Shown here: positions 42,132 to 49,504 of the stretch, piece after piece
Layout: each line of letters starts with the position of its first letter
Numbering within the stretch: position 1 is the first letter of the stretch
DNA from: Hymenobacter nitidus
GTDB taxonomy: Bacteria > Bacteroidota > Bacteroidia > Cytophagales > Hymenobacteraceae
NCBI RefSeq assembly: GCF_020447315.1
Contig: NZ_JAJADQ010000006.1
Coordinates: 62,001 to 126,000 of the forward strand
Length of the DNA stretch: 64,000 nucleotides
Direction: 5' to 3'
The notes under the pieces: generated by a model
Databases searched by the model: none
Seen by the model: only the letters and a program-made list of their open reading frames with translations
Told to the model about the DNA's origin: nothing
Made by a program: the position numbers and the translations under genes

Positions 42132-43076
42132 ATGAAAAACCTGCTTTTTGCCCTCCTTACGCTGCCTGTTGGCTGCAATTCTCCCGCTGCCACGTCGGCT
42201 GATGCCTCTTCCAGCTCCCTGCTGCCGGTACAAGCCGTGAGCCAGCGCACCACCCCGCCGGCCCCCAAAGCCGCTATGGCCTACGACTTCTCCCGTCCGG
42301 CCGCTACCTACGCTATGCCGTCGGAGCTGGCCGAGCTGTCGGGCATTGCCCTGGCCGGCAGCACCCATATTACCGGTATCGAGGACGAAACCGGCAACCT
42401 CTACGAGTACAACCTCACCACCCGCAAGGTCGACCGGGTGATTCCCTTCGGCAGCAGCGGCGACTACGAAGACGTGGCCCGCGTGGGCGCCGACTGGTTT
42501 ATCATGCGCAGCGACGGGAAGCTGTTCCGCTACTCCGCCACGGGCACCCAGGAGTACGAAACCGGCCTGAGCTTCGCCAACGAAACCGAGGGCCTGACCT
42601 ACGACGCGGCCTCCAAAACCCTGCTGGTGGCCTGCAAAGGCGAGCCGGGCGCCGGCCTCTCCTTTGGGCAGCGCGCCATTTACCGCCTGCACCCCGAAAC
42701 CTTTAAGGCCGAAGCCAAGCCCGCCTATGTGCTGGACGTGGAAGCCATCCGCGGCTCTACCGCGGGGGCTGATGCGGCGGCCGAAAAGTCGGGGAAGAAG
42801 GGTAAAAAGAAGGGCTCGGGTAAAGGATTTTCGCCCTCGGCCGTAGCCGTGCACCCCGTTACCGGCCACGTCTTCGTGCTGTCGGCCAAGCAGAATGGCA
42901 TCGTGGAGCTGGACCAGAACGGGCAGCTGCTGGCCGCCCAGCCCCTGCCCGCCGACCTGTTTCCCCAGGCCGAAGGCCTGGCCTTCACGCCCAGCGGCGA
43001 CCTGTACGTGGCCACTGAAGCCGGCAAAAGCGCCACTCAGGCCAGTATTCATCTGTTTCGCGCCCGGGGCCGGTAA
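42132..43076 (+). CDS. SdiA-regulated-like lipoprotein (beta-propeller)
   Basis: A 314-residue protein with a lipoprotein-like signal (LLFALLTLPVGC) and a beta-propeller body of the SdiA-regulated/esterase-like phytase type. The segments LAELSGIALAGSTHITGIEDETGNLYEYN, DYEDVARVGADWFIMRSDGKLFRY, FANETEGLTYDAASKTLLVACKG, FSPSAVAVHPVTGHVFVLSAKQ and PQAEGLAFTPSGDLYVATE are the repeated blades. A Lys/Gly-rich insert (about 218-233) interrupts it. The function is unknown; the family is common in Bacteroidota. It is closed by the hairpin at 43099-43140. Confidence 0.78.
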   Translation: MKNLLFALLTLPVGCNSPAATSADASSSSLLPVQAVSQRTTPPAPKAAMAYDFSRPAATYAMPSELAELSGIALAGSTHITGIEDETGNLYEYNLTTRKVDRVIPFGSSGDYEDVARVGADWFIMRSDGKLFRYSATGTQEYETGLSFANETEGLTYDAASKTLLVACKGEPGAGLSFGQRAIYRLHPETFKAEAKPAYVLDVEAIRGSTAGADAAAEKSGKKGKKKGSGKGFSPSAVAVHPVTGHVFVLSAKQNGIVELDQNGQLLAAQPLPADLFPQAEGLAFTPSGDLYVATEAGKSATQASIHLFRARGR

Positions 43077-43098
43077 TCTTTCCGGTTCTGTATAAGCA

Positions 43099-43140
43099 GC
43101 AACGCCTCGCCAACCTGAAGCCAAGTTGGCGGGACGTTGC
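43099..43140 (+). terminator. Hairpin terminator
   Basis: GCAACG...CGCCAAC pairs with GTTGGCG...CGTTGC over 42 bases with a 3-nt internal bulge on each side, 23 bases after the stop of the SdiA-regulated-like gene. It separates that gene from katA. Confidence 0.7.
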
Positions 43141-43159
43141 CGTTTATATATCAACGCAA

Positions 43160-43196
43160 ACTATACTGGTATTGAAATTATCAATTTTCATTATAC
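43160..43196 (+). promoter_or_regulatory. Candidate OxyR-associated motif upstream of katA
   Basis: ACTATACT (43160-43167), 12 bases, ATCAATTT (43180-43187), 3 bases, TTATAC (43191-43196): the same block order as in front of oxyR (39293-39330). An overlapping inverted repeat, ATTGA AATTA TCAAT (43171-43185), adds dyad symmetry. It ends 76 bases before the katA start. Confidence 0.55.
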
Positions 43197-43272
43197 ATCG
43201 GGAAGCTCAACCTTTGTCCACCGCCAAACCCGGCGGCTTGCTCTGAACTCCAACCCTTTTCTGCACGTACCG

Positions 43273-44784
43273 ATGGAAGAATCCACTCAACCCAAGAAGC
43301 TGACCACTGCGGCCGGCCGCCCGATTTTCGACAACCAGAACTCCGTATCGGCCGGGGCCCGCGGCCCGTTGCTGCTGCAAGACTACTTCCTGCACGAAAA
43401 GCTGGCCCACTTCAACCGGGAGCGGATTCCGGAGCGCGTGGTGCACGCCAAGGGCTCCGGGGCCTACGGTACCTTCACCGTGACCCACGACATCACCCAC
43501 CTGACCCGCGCCAAACTGTTCAGTAAAGTGGGCAACGAGTGCCGCATGTTTGCCCGTTTCAGCACCGTGGGCGGCGAAAAAGGCTCGGCCGACACCGAGC
43601 GGGACCCCCGCGGCTTCGCCCTGAAGTTCTACACCGAAGACGGCAACTGGGACCTGGTGGGTAATAACACGCCGGTGTTCTTCGTGAAAGACCCGGTGAA
43701 GTTCCCCGACTTTATCCATACTCAGAAGCGCGAGGCCCGCAGCAATTTGAAAAGCCCCACGATGATGTGGGACTTCTGGAGCCTGAACCCCGAAAGCCTG
43801 CACCAGATTACCATTCTGATGTCGGACCGCGGCACGCCCTACGGCTACCGCCACATGCACGGCTACGGCTCTCACACCTTCTCGCTGATTAACGCCGAAA
43901 ACGAGCGGGTATGGGTGAAATTCCACTTCCGTACCGAACAGGGCGTGAAGAACTTCAACAACGAGGACGCCATCCGGATGAAGGGCGAGGACGCCGACTT
44001 TGCCCAGCACGACCTGGTAGCGGCCATCGACAACGGCAATTTCCCCCGCTGGAAGATGTTCATTCAGGTAATGACCGACGAGCAGGCCAAAACCTTCCGC
44101 TGGAACCCCTTCGATTTGACCAAAGTGTGGCCCCAGGGCGAATTCCCCTTGCACGAAGTAGGCGTAATGGAGCTGAACGAAGTGCCCGTAAACTACCACG
44201 CCCACGTGGAACAGGCCGCTTTCTCGCCGGCTCACGTGGTGGACGGCATCGGCTACTCGCCCGATAAAATGCTGCAGGGCCGCATTCTGAGCTACCCCGA
44301 CGCGCACCGCTACCGCCTGGGCGTCAACTACGAGCACCTGCCCGTAAATGCCTGCCCCTACGGCTTTAGCAACTACCAGCGCGACGGCCAAATGGCCCTC
44401 GGCGACAACGGCGGCCCCGGCCCCAACTACTTCCCCAACTCCTTCGACGGCCCCGTGGAAGACAAAACCGTGGGTGAGCCCGCCCAGGAACTTGATGGCC
44501 TCTTCGCCGACCGCTACGACCGCAACGCCGGCCCCGGCAACGACGACCACTACACCCAGGCCGGCAACCTGTTCCGTCTGCTCGACGCCCAGGCCCAGCG
44601 CAACCTGATCAGCAACGTGGTGGGCTCGATGAGCGGCATCGATGGCCCCAAGAAAGACCTCATCACCCAGCGCCAGCTTTGCCACTGGTTCCGCGCCGAT
44701 ATCCGCCTGGGCATGGCCATTGCCAAAGGTCTGGGCGTGGATGTGGAGATGCCCACCGAACATATTGCCGCCGCTACGGTTTAG
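43273..44784 (+). CDS. katA: Heme catalase (small-subunit type)
   Basis: A 503-residue monofunctional catalase that converts hydrogen peroxide into water and oxygen. The active site is complete: distal His58 (VVHAKGSGAYG), Asn131/132 (GNNTPVFFVKD) and proximal heme ligand Tyr341 (ILSYPDAHRYRLG). Conserved FARFSTVGGEKGSADTERD is also present. The length fits the small-subunit (clade 3) group without the C-terminal flavodoxin-like domain. The ATG at 43273 is chosen; the long upstream frame overlaps the regulatory motif. The shared motif with oxyR suggests peroxide induction. A terminator follows. Confidence 0.96.
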   Translation: MEESTQPKKLTTAAGRPIFDNQNSVSAGARGPLLLQDYFLHEKLAHFNRERIPERVVHAKGSGAYGTFTVTHDITHLTRAKLFSKVGNECRMFARFSTVGGEKGSADTERDPRGFALKFYTEDGNWDLVGNNTPVFFVKDPVKFPDFIHTQKREARSNLKSPTMMWDFWSLNPESLHQITILMSDRGTPYGYRHMHGYGSHTFSLINAENERVWVKFHFRTEQGVKNFNNEDAIRMKGEDADFAQHDLVAAIDNGNFPRWKMFIQVMTDEQAKTFRWNPFDLTKVWPQGEFPLHEVGVMELNEVPVNYHAHVEQAAFSPAHVVDGIGYSPDKMLQGRILSYPDAHRYRLGVNYEHLPVNACPYGFSNYQRDGQMALGDNGGPGPNYFPNSFDGPVEDKTVGEPAQELDGLFADRYDRNAGPGNDDHYTQAGNLFRLLDAQAQRNLISNVVGSMSGIDGPKKDLITQRQLCHWFRADIRLGMAIAKGLGVDVEMPTEHIAAATV

Positions 44785-44820
44785 CTTATAGTAGTAACCG
44801 ACCTGCCTTTTTCTGCACAA

Positions 44821-44857
44821 AGAGCCGGCCCCCGCAAGGAGGCCGGCTCTTTTGTTT
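44821..44857 (+). terminator. Intrinsic terminator of katA
   Basis: AGAGCCGGCC (44821-44830) and GGCCGGCTCT (44841-44850) are perfect arms with a 10-base loop, followed by TTTGTTTT, 37 bases after the katA stop. Confidence 0.88.
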
Positions 44858-44926
44858 TGTGCGTGTCCGGATGAGCGAAGCGCGGCCCCAGCGGGGTAGC
44901 TAGTCCGTTATGCCGAACACAACAGT

Positions 44927-45109
44927 CTACTTTTCAGACTTTTCAGCATCGCCCTTACTTCTGACCGCGGCAACCACTAAAAACACAAAGGCTACTATAT
45001 AAACGATACCTAAACCTGTGTTTTCAAACCGTAGGGTTTCGAAATCGAATTTTCGATATGCAGCGGTTCCGATAATAACGGCGAGCAGTGCAAGGGGTAT
45101 CCGGCCCAT
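44927..45109 (-). CDS. Small membrane protein of unknown function
   Basis: A 60-residue protein with two predicted membrane helices (about 4-18 and 33-52) joined by a polar loop (YRKFDFETLRFENTG), and a charged tail SKGDAEKSEK. I recognise no family. The ATG at 45109 fits the first helix, while a longer frame runs to 45205. Base composition here is lower in GC than in its neighbours. Confidence 0.5.
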   Translation of the reverse strand: MGRIPLALLAVIIGTAAYRKFDFETLRFENTGLGIVYIVAFVFLVVAAVRSKGDAEKSEK

Positions 45110-45244
45110 TATTCTGGTAGTTGGTTGGCGTGTAGTAAGCTGCCCACCAAATATAGAGAAAGTGCTCTGTATACGTTGCTTGCCCGAGCACTTTCGGTAA
45201 ACCACTGTACAAAGAGCACTTCACCATGCCGCGTTGAGCCGACC

Positions 45245-46582
45245 CTACACCTCCACTTTCAGCGTGGCCGGCTGCTTGGTGACCTGGAACATCTCGCCGT
45301 GGGGCACAATGGTAATCTGGCCGTATTCCTGGAGCAGTTGGCGGTAGGCAACGGACACCTTGCGCGGGTTCCGGTCGAGGTCGTAGAGGCCGCAGGCGTT
45401 GACTTTGCCTACTTTCTGGGCCAGGCCTATGTCCCAGTCGACCTGGTCGATAAGGGAATACCAGGTGAAGCCGAGCACGGGAATGCCTTCCTCGCGCATC
45501 CTGAGGATGTTGACCCACTGCTTCCAGAGCCAGGTGGGAGCGTCGTGCGCGTCGAAGACGTTGGTTTCGGTGTGCATCACTGGCTTGCGGTAGCGCAGGT
45601 AGTATTCGTGGGTGATGTTGTACCAGCCCAGCACGTCCATGCTGGTGCACTCCTCGCCGTTGGGCAGAATGATTCGCTCGTTGCGGCCGTAGTAGTCGTT
45701 GCCCATTACCTGGTAGCCCGGAGGCTCGCCGGCCATAAACCAGTCGTACTCCTGGCGCGTCATCCCGTTGTCGTAGAGGTAGTTGAGCACGTCGGCGTCG
45801 GGGTGGCGGGCGTAGAGCAGGTCCAGGGCCAGGAAGCGCAGCTTATTTTCCAGCTTGATACGGGCGCAGGGGCTGGCCCGCAGCTCGTGGATGTACTCAG
45901 CCGACTCACTTTGCACGATGATGCAGTCGGGCCGCACCTGGGCAATCTGCTGGTTGGCCATGATGCTGGCCGCCACCAAGTGCTTGATGGCCGTTACAAA
46001 GCCCTGGTCCGACCTGAGCTGCTCGTTCCAGATGCCGTCCTTGGCGCTCATGCGGGCCGTCACGAAAATCTCGTTGACGGGCGTGTAGTAGCGCACCCAG
46101 GGGTAGCGCCGGGCCACGGCTTCGGCGTATTCGGCGAAATGAACCGGCAACTCGGGGTTCTGGAAGTCGCCGAGCCAGTCGGGCACCCCGAAGTGCAGCA
46201 GGTCCAGAATCGGGGTGATGCCCAGGCGCTGCATCTCGGCCATGGCCTGGTCGGCAAACTCCCAGTCGTACTTACCCGGGCCCAGGTGGATGCTGTAGTA
46301 CGGCAAACCGTAGCGCAACACCTTCAGGCCCATGTCTTTCACCAGGGCCAGATCTTCCTTCCACCGGTCGTAGTGCCCGCACTCGGCCAGCAGGTCGCGG
46401 CGGGTTTTGCCGTGGTCGATGGTAGGATACGAGCACTCGATACCGGTGGCAAACATGAAGTTGCCTGCCTCGCCCGTCGGCAGGCCGCTGCCGTCGCGCC
46501 CGGCGGCCCCGCCGTACTCGTCGCCGGCGTAGTTGCCTTCCCCAAACCGGGCTTTGATATGCTTCAAAAAGTCTTTAGCCAT
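45245..46582 (-). CDS. GH1-like glycoside hydrolase (beta-glycosidase type)
   Basis: A 445-residue family 1-like (beta/alpha)8 glycosidase. The acid/base Glu171 is in YTPVNEIF, corresponding to TxNEP, and the nucleophile Glu339 is in MHTETNVFD, corresponding to ITENG. Supporting segments are FMFATGIECSYPTI, VLRYGLPYYSIHLGPGKYDW and GFTWYSLIDQVDW. The family hydrolyses beta-glucosides, -galactosides or related sugars with retention of configuration. Both active-site motifs are divergent, so its substrate may be unusual. There is no signal peptide. The GMC oxidoreductase lies upstream on the same strand, separated by a gap that holds an inverted repeat. Confidence 0.8.
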   Translation of the reverse strand: MAKDFLKHIKARFGEGNYAGDEYGGAAGRDGSGLPTGEAGNFMFATGIECSYPTIDHGKTRRDLLAECGHYDRWKEDLALVKDMGLKVLRYGLPYYSIHLGPGKYDWEFADQAMAEMQRLGITPILDLLHFGVPDWLGDFQNPELPVHFAEYAEAVARRYPWVRYYTPVNEIFVTARMSAKDGIWNEQLRSDQGFVTAIKHLVAASIMANQQIAQVRPDCIIVQSESAEYIHELRASPCARIKLENKLRFLALDLLYARHPDADVLNYLYDNGMTRQEYDWFMAGEPPGYQVMGNDYYGRNERIILPNGEECTSMDVLGWYNITHEYYLRYRKPVMHTETNVFDAHDAPTWLWKQWVNILRMREEGIPVLGFTWYSLIDQVDWDIGLAQKVGKVNACGLYDLDRNPRKVSVAYRQLLQEYGQITIVPHGEMFQVTKQPATLKVEV

Positions 46583-46643
46583 TGGATATGTCTGAACAAA
46601 ACTCCCCTCCTGTTTCCAAATTCCGGGCATCAAGCGGCGTGGG

Positions 46644-46775
46644 TGCCCGCAGGGCGGGATGGTTAACTCGTTGCTGATGTTATGTATCTTGATAAAACCT
46701 TGGAGGATAAATTGTTTGGTCTACCGACTGCCGTCCGGCCAAACAACGCCAATCAACCACCCCGCCCTGCGGGCA
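46644..46775. repeat. Long inverted repeat around 90 bases of spacer
   Basis: Left arm 46644-46664 (TGCCCGCAGGGCGGGATGGT and one more base) and right arm 46755-46775 are inverted 21-mers with one mismatch. Outside them ACTCCCCTCCT (near 46607) faces GAGGAGGGGAT (near 46790), so the element may extend to about 46600-46802. It lies between the GH1-like and GMC oxidoreductase genes and looks like a dispersed intergenic element. Confidence 0.6.
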
Positions 46776-46814
46776 TCTCTCCTCATCTGAGGAGGGGATT
46801 TGACGTTTTATCAG

Positions 46815-48491
46815 TTACTTCTGGCTTTCCAGGAATTTATCGGCGGTGCGTAGGGCCAGGGCCATGATGGTCAGGGCCGGATTCACGCTCAGGGCGCTGG
46901 GAAACACCGAGTTGTCGCAGATGTAGAGATTGGGCACATCGAAGGCTTTGCCGTTGGCGTCCACTACCGCGTCGTCGCCGCTGAGGCCCATACGGGCCGT
47001 GCCAATGACGTGGGCCGAGCGGGGAAAAGCCCAGATGTCGGTGGCCCCGGCGGCTTCCCAGATCCGGCGCATCAGCTTTTCGGCGTGGGCGTTCATCCGA
47101 ATTTCGTTGTCGTGGTTGGTGAAGTGCAACCGGGGCTTGGGCAGGCCACGGGCATCTTTTTCGTCGGCCAGCTCCAGGAAGTTGTCGGCGTGGGGCAGAC
47201 AGTCGCCCAGGATGTTGATGCCGGCAATGTGGTTGTACTGCTGCATGTACTGGCGTAGCGGCTCGCCCCACAGCTTGCGGCCCCGGGCCACCTGCCCGGC
47301 AAACGTAACCGGCATGATACCAATGCTTTGCAACAGGTACCCACCCACAAAATCCGCATCCTTGGGCCGGAAGGTATCCTGGGAAATCAACGAGCCGGGA
47401 ATGCCTTTGTAGGGTCGCACTTCCTCGGCGAAGGTGCCGAACACCTGAATGCCGGGGTGGGCCATGAAGTTGCGCCCCACGTGCCCGCTACTCAGCGCCA
47501 ACTCATTGAGTAGCAAGAGCCGAGGCGTTTCCACGGCGCCGGCACACAGAAACAGGTGGCGGCAGCGCAGGCGCTGCTCCTCCCCGTTCTGCACGTACAC
47601 TACGCCGGTAATTTTGCCCGTGTCGTCCCGCTCTATTTCGGTCACGTACGAGTTGGGCCGGATGTCGGCGCCGTGGGCAGCGGCCAGGGGCAGGAAAGTC
47701 ACGTCCATGCTGGCCTTGGCGCCGGTGCTGCAGCCGGCCTGGCAGAAGCCGCGGTTGGTGCAGGCCTCGCGCCAGCCCACGCCCTCCTGGTAATAACGCG
47801 CCGACAGCGCCGCATTGGCCGCCGGCGAGGTTTTGATGCCCAACGTTTCGCAGCCGCGCTGCATCAGCTGGGCGGCGCCGTTCAGAGGCAGCGGGGCCAG
47901 TGGATAGCCCTTGCGGCGGGGCGGCCCCCACGGGTAAGGTGTCGGGCCCGAAATACCCAGAAACTGCTCCAGCTCCTCGAAATATGGCTCCAGCTCCTCG
48001 TAGCCAAAGGGCCAGTCGACGCCCGCGCCGAAGTCACGGTGCAGGTGCAGGTCTTCGGGCTGGGGGCGCGGGGTGTAGGCCGTGTAGTGCAGCGTGGAGC
48101 CGCCCACGCCGGTACCGGAGTTGTTTTTGCCAAAAGCCACCGGGTCGTGGCCGGCCGAAAGCCGCTCGTCGTTCCAGAACAGGAACTCCTGGGCTTTTTC
48201 ATCGGTGGCAAAGTCCTTTTTCGGGTCGTGCCAGGGGCCGGCCTCCAGGGCCACTACCTTCAGGCCGGCCATGGCCAGGCGGGCCAGCAGCGGCGCCCCG
48301 CCGGCTCCCGTGCCGATAACGATGCAGTCCACGGTTTCGGCGGGCAGCGGTATTTCCAGGGGGGCAGGCTGGGGTACGAGGGGCGTTTCCCCCACCGGCG
48401 TATCGGCCAGCAGGCTTTTAAGCAGCGGGTCCTGAATTTCCGGCTTCACGGGGTTCAGGATGCCTTCTTCCAGGGTTTCTTCGTCGGGCAT
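46815..48491 (-). CDS. GMC-family FAD-dependent oxidoreductase
   Basis: A 558-residue flavoenzyme of the glucose-methanol-choline family. The FAD-binding GTGAGG lies at 60-65 after an N-terminal extension of about 50 residues and is followed by VALEAGPW. GVGGSTLHYTAYTPRP and the C-terminal HVIGTARMG and NPALTIMALALRTADKF are the family signatures. A Cys-bearing stretch (CTNRGFCQAGCSTGAKAS) is typical of the gluconate/sorbosone dehydrogenase-like branch. It oxidises sugars or alcohols and probably passes electrons to a cytochrome or quinone. The next gene upstream encodes the gluconate 2-dehydrogenase subunit 3 homologue, which supports a dehydrogenase complex. Confidence 0.9.
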   Translation of the reverse strand: MPDEETLEEGILNPVKPEIQDPLLKSLLADTPVGETPLVPQPAPLEIPLPAETVDCIVIGTGAGGAPLLARLAMAGLKVVALEAGPWHDPKKDFATDEKAQEFLFWNDERLSAGHDPVAFGKNNSGTGVGGSTLHYTAYTPRPQPEDLHLHRDFGAGVDWPFGYEELEPYFEELEQFLGISGPTPYPWGPPRRKGYPLAPLPLNGAAQLMQRGCETLGIKTSPAANAALSARYYQEGVGWREACTNRGFCQAGCSTGAKASMDVTFLPLAAAHGADIRPNSYVTEIERDDTGKITGVVYVQNGEEQRLRCRHLFLCAGAVETPRLLLLNELALSSGHVGRNFMAHPGIQVFGTFAEEVRPYKGIPGSLISQDTFRPKDADFVGGYLLQSIGIMPVTFAGQVARGRKLWGEPLRQYMQQYNHIAGINILGDCLPHADNFLELADEKDARGLPKPRLHFTNHDNEIRMNAHAEKLMRRIWEAAGATDIWAFPRSAHVIGTARMGLSGDDAVVDANGKAFDVPNLYICDNSVFPSALSVNPALTIMALALRTADKFLESQK

Positions 48492-48609
48492 AACGGGGAG
48501 ATGGGGAGGTAGTGACTTACAGACTTAGCGAGTTGGTGATTTTACTGAGTTGTGGTTCAGACTGCGCCGAGCTGCTCAAGTCGAACATCAAACTCACTAA
48601 ATCACTAAG

Positions 48610-49233
48610 TCACTCATTCACCGCTGGTTCGCGCGGTTCTTTTTCGTTGAGGCCGATGTGAGTCCAGCCGGGCACGTCGGCCATGCCCACGTAGCCGATT
48701 TCCTCCTGGGCCAGCGGGTGGGCGTAGTAGTTTTCGGTCATTTCGGCCAGCAGCTCCTCGAAAAAGCGGTTGGCCGACAGCGTATCCCAGAGTGGGCCCG
48801 GCGCGGTTTCGTTCTGTACGGCCTGCAGCACGGCATCCTGCTGCAAGCCGGTCAGCTGCTCAAACGGGGCACCGAACATAACCCGGGCACTTTCCCGAAT
48901 GCCGCCCAGCCCCAGCCGGTACGCTTCCCGGTCGGGAGGCAGCACGTCGTAGCGCCAGCCGTCGGAAAGGCCCTCGAGCAGGCGCTGGTCGATGGCGGCG
49001 GCCAGCTCGATGGGCGCGGCGCGGTCGGGTTGCGGAAACAGGCGGGCCGCTACCATGCGCAGCAGCTCATAGGTGGCCGCGTCGAAAAACTGCGGCTCAT
49101 AGGCCGGGGCGAGCAGGCGGGCTTCCAGCGCCTGGCGCGTGGCCTCCGTCATGAGGTCGGTGGCCAGCAGGGCCCGCACCGTGCCTGCGGGGTAGGGAGA
49201 AGAAGTCATATCGGAATCAGAGGAAAAAGCCAT
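48610..49233 (-). CDS. Gluconate 2-dehydrogenase subunit 3-family protein
   Basis: A 207-residue protein of the small-subunit family that accompanies GMC dehydrogenases. Matching stretches are FFDAATYELLRMVAARLFPQPD, ELAAAIDQRLLEGLSDGW and LQQDAVLQAVQN, with the conserved FFEELLAEMTENYYAHPLAQEEIGYVG. It is needed for assembly or activity of the flavin subunit in characterised systems. No twin-arginine or lipoprotein signal is seen. The ATG at 49233 is used; a GTG lies three codons upstream. The GMC subunit gene follows after 118 bases on the same strand, so an operon is likely. Confidence 0.85.
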   Translation of the reverse strand: MAFSSDSDMTSSPYPAGTVRALLATDLMTEATRQALEARLLAPAYEPQFFDAATYELLRMVAARLFPQPDRAAPIELAAAIDQRLLEGLSDGWRYDVLPPDREAYRLGLGGIRESARVMFGAPFEQLTGLQQDAVLQAVQNETAPGPLWDTLSANRFFEELLAEMTENYYAHPLAQEEIGYVGMADVPGWTHIGLNEKEPREPAVNE

Positions 49234-49504
49234 AGGACACACGTTACTGACGAGCTAAGCCGCCGGAAGGTTATTGCCGTTGAGCTTGCTGCCGCCTAAA
49301 TAACCCGCCCGGCAGTATTTTGTGAGGCGCATCCTGAAAATAACCAGCATCTTAGCCGGGCTTAAACCCTGGCCGGCCCTACCGCCGGGAGCTGCGAAAC
49401 CCAGCACCGGCAACAGGTACGAAGCGTCCGAAATGGGCACTAAGCCCGCTTTTGTCTACCTTGAACCAGCTTTACTACCATTCGCCCCCTCTACCCTATT
49501 GCGT

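Noticed and set aside
43207..44820. 537-residue protein on the minus strand
   Set aside because: Antisense of catalase, with no recognisable domain.
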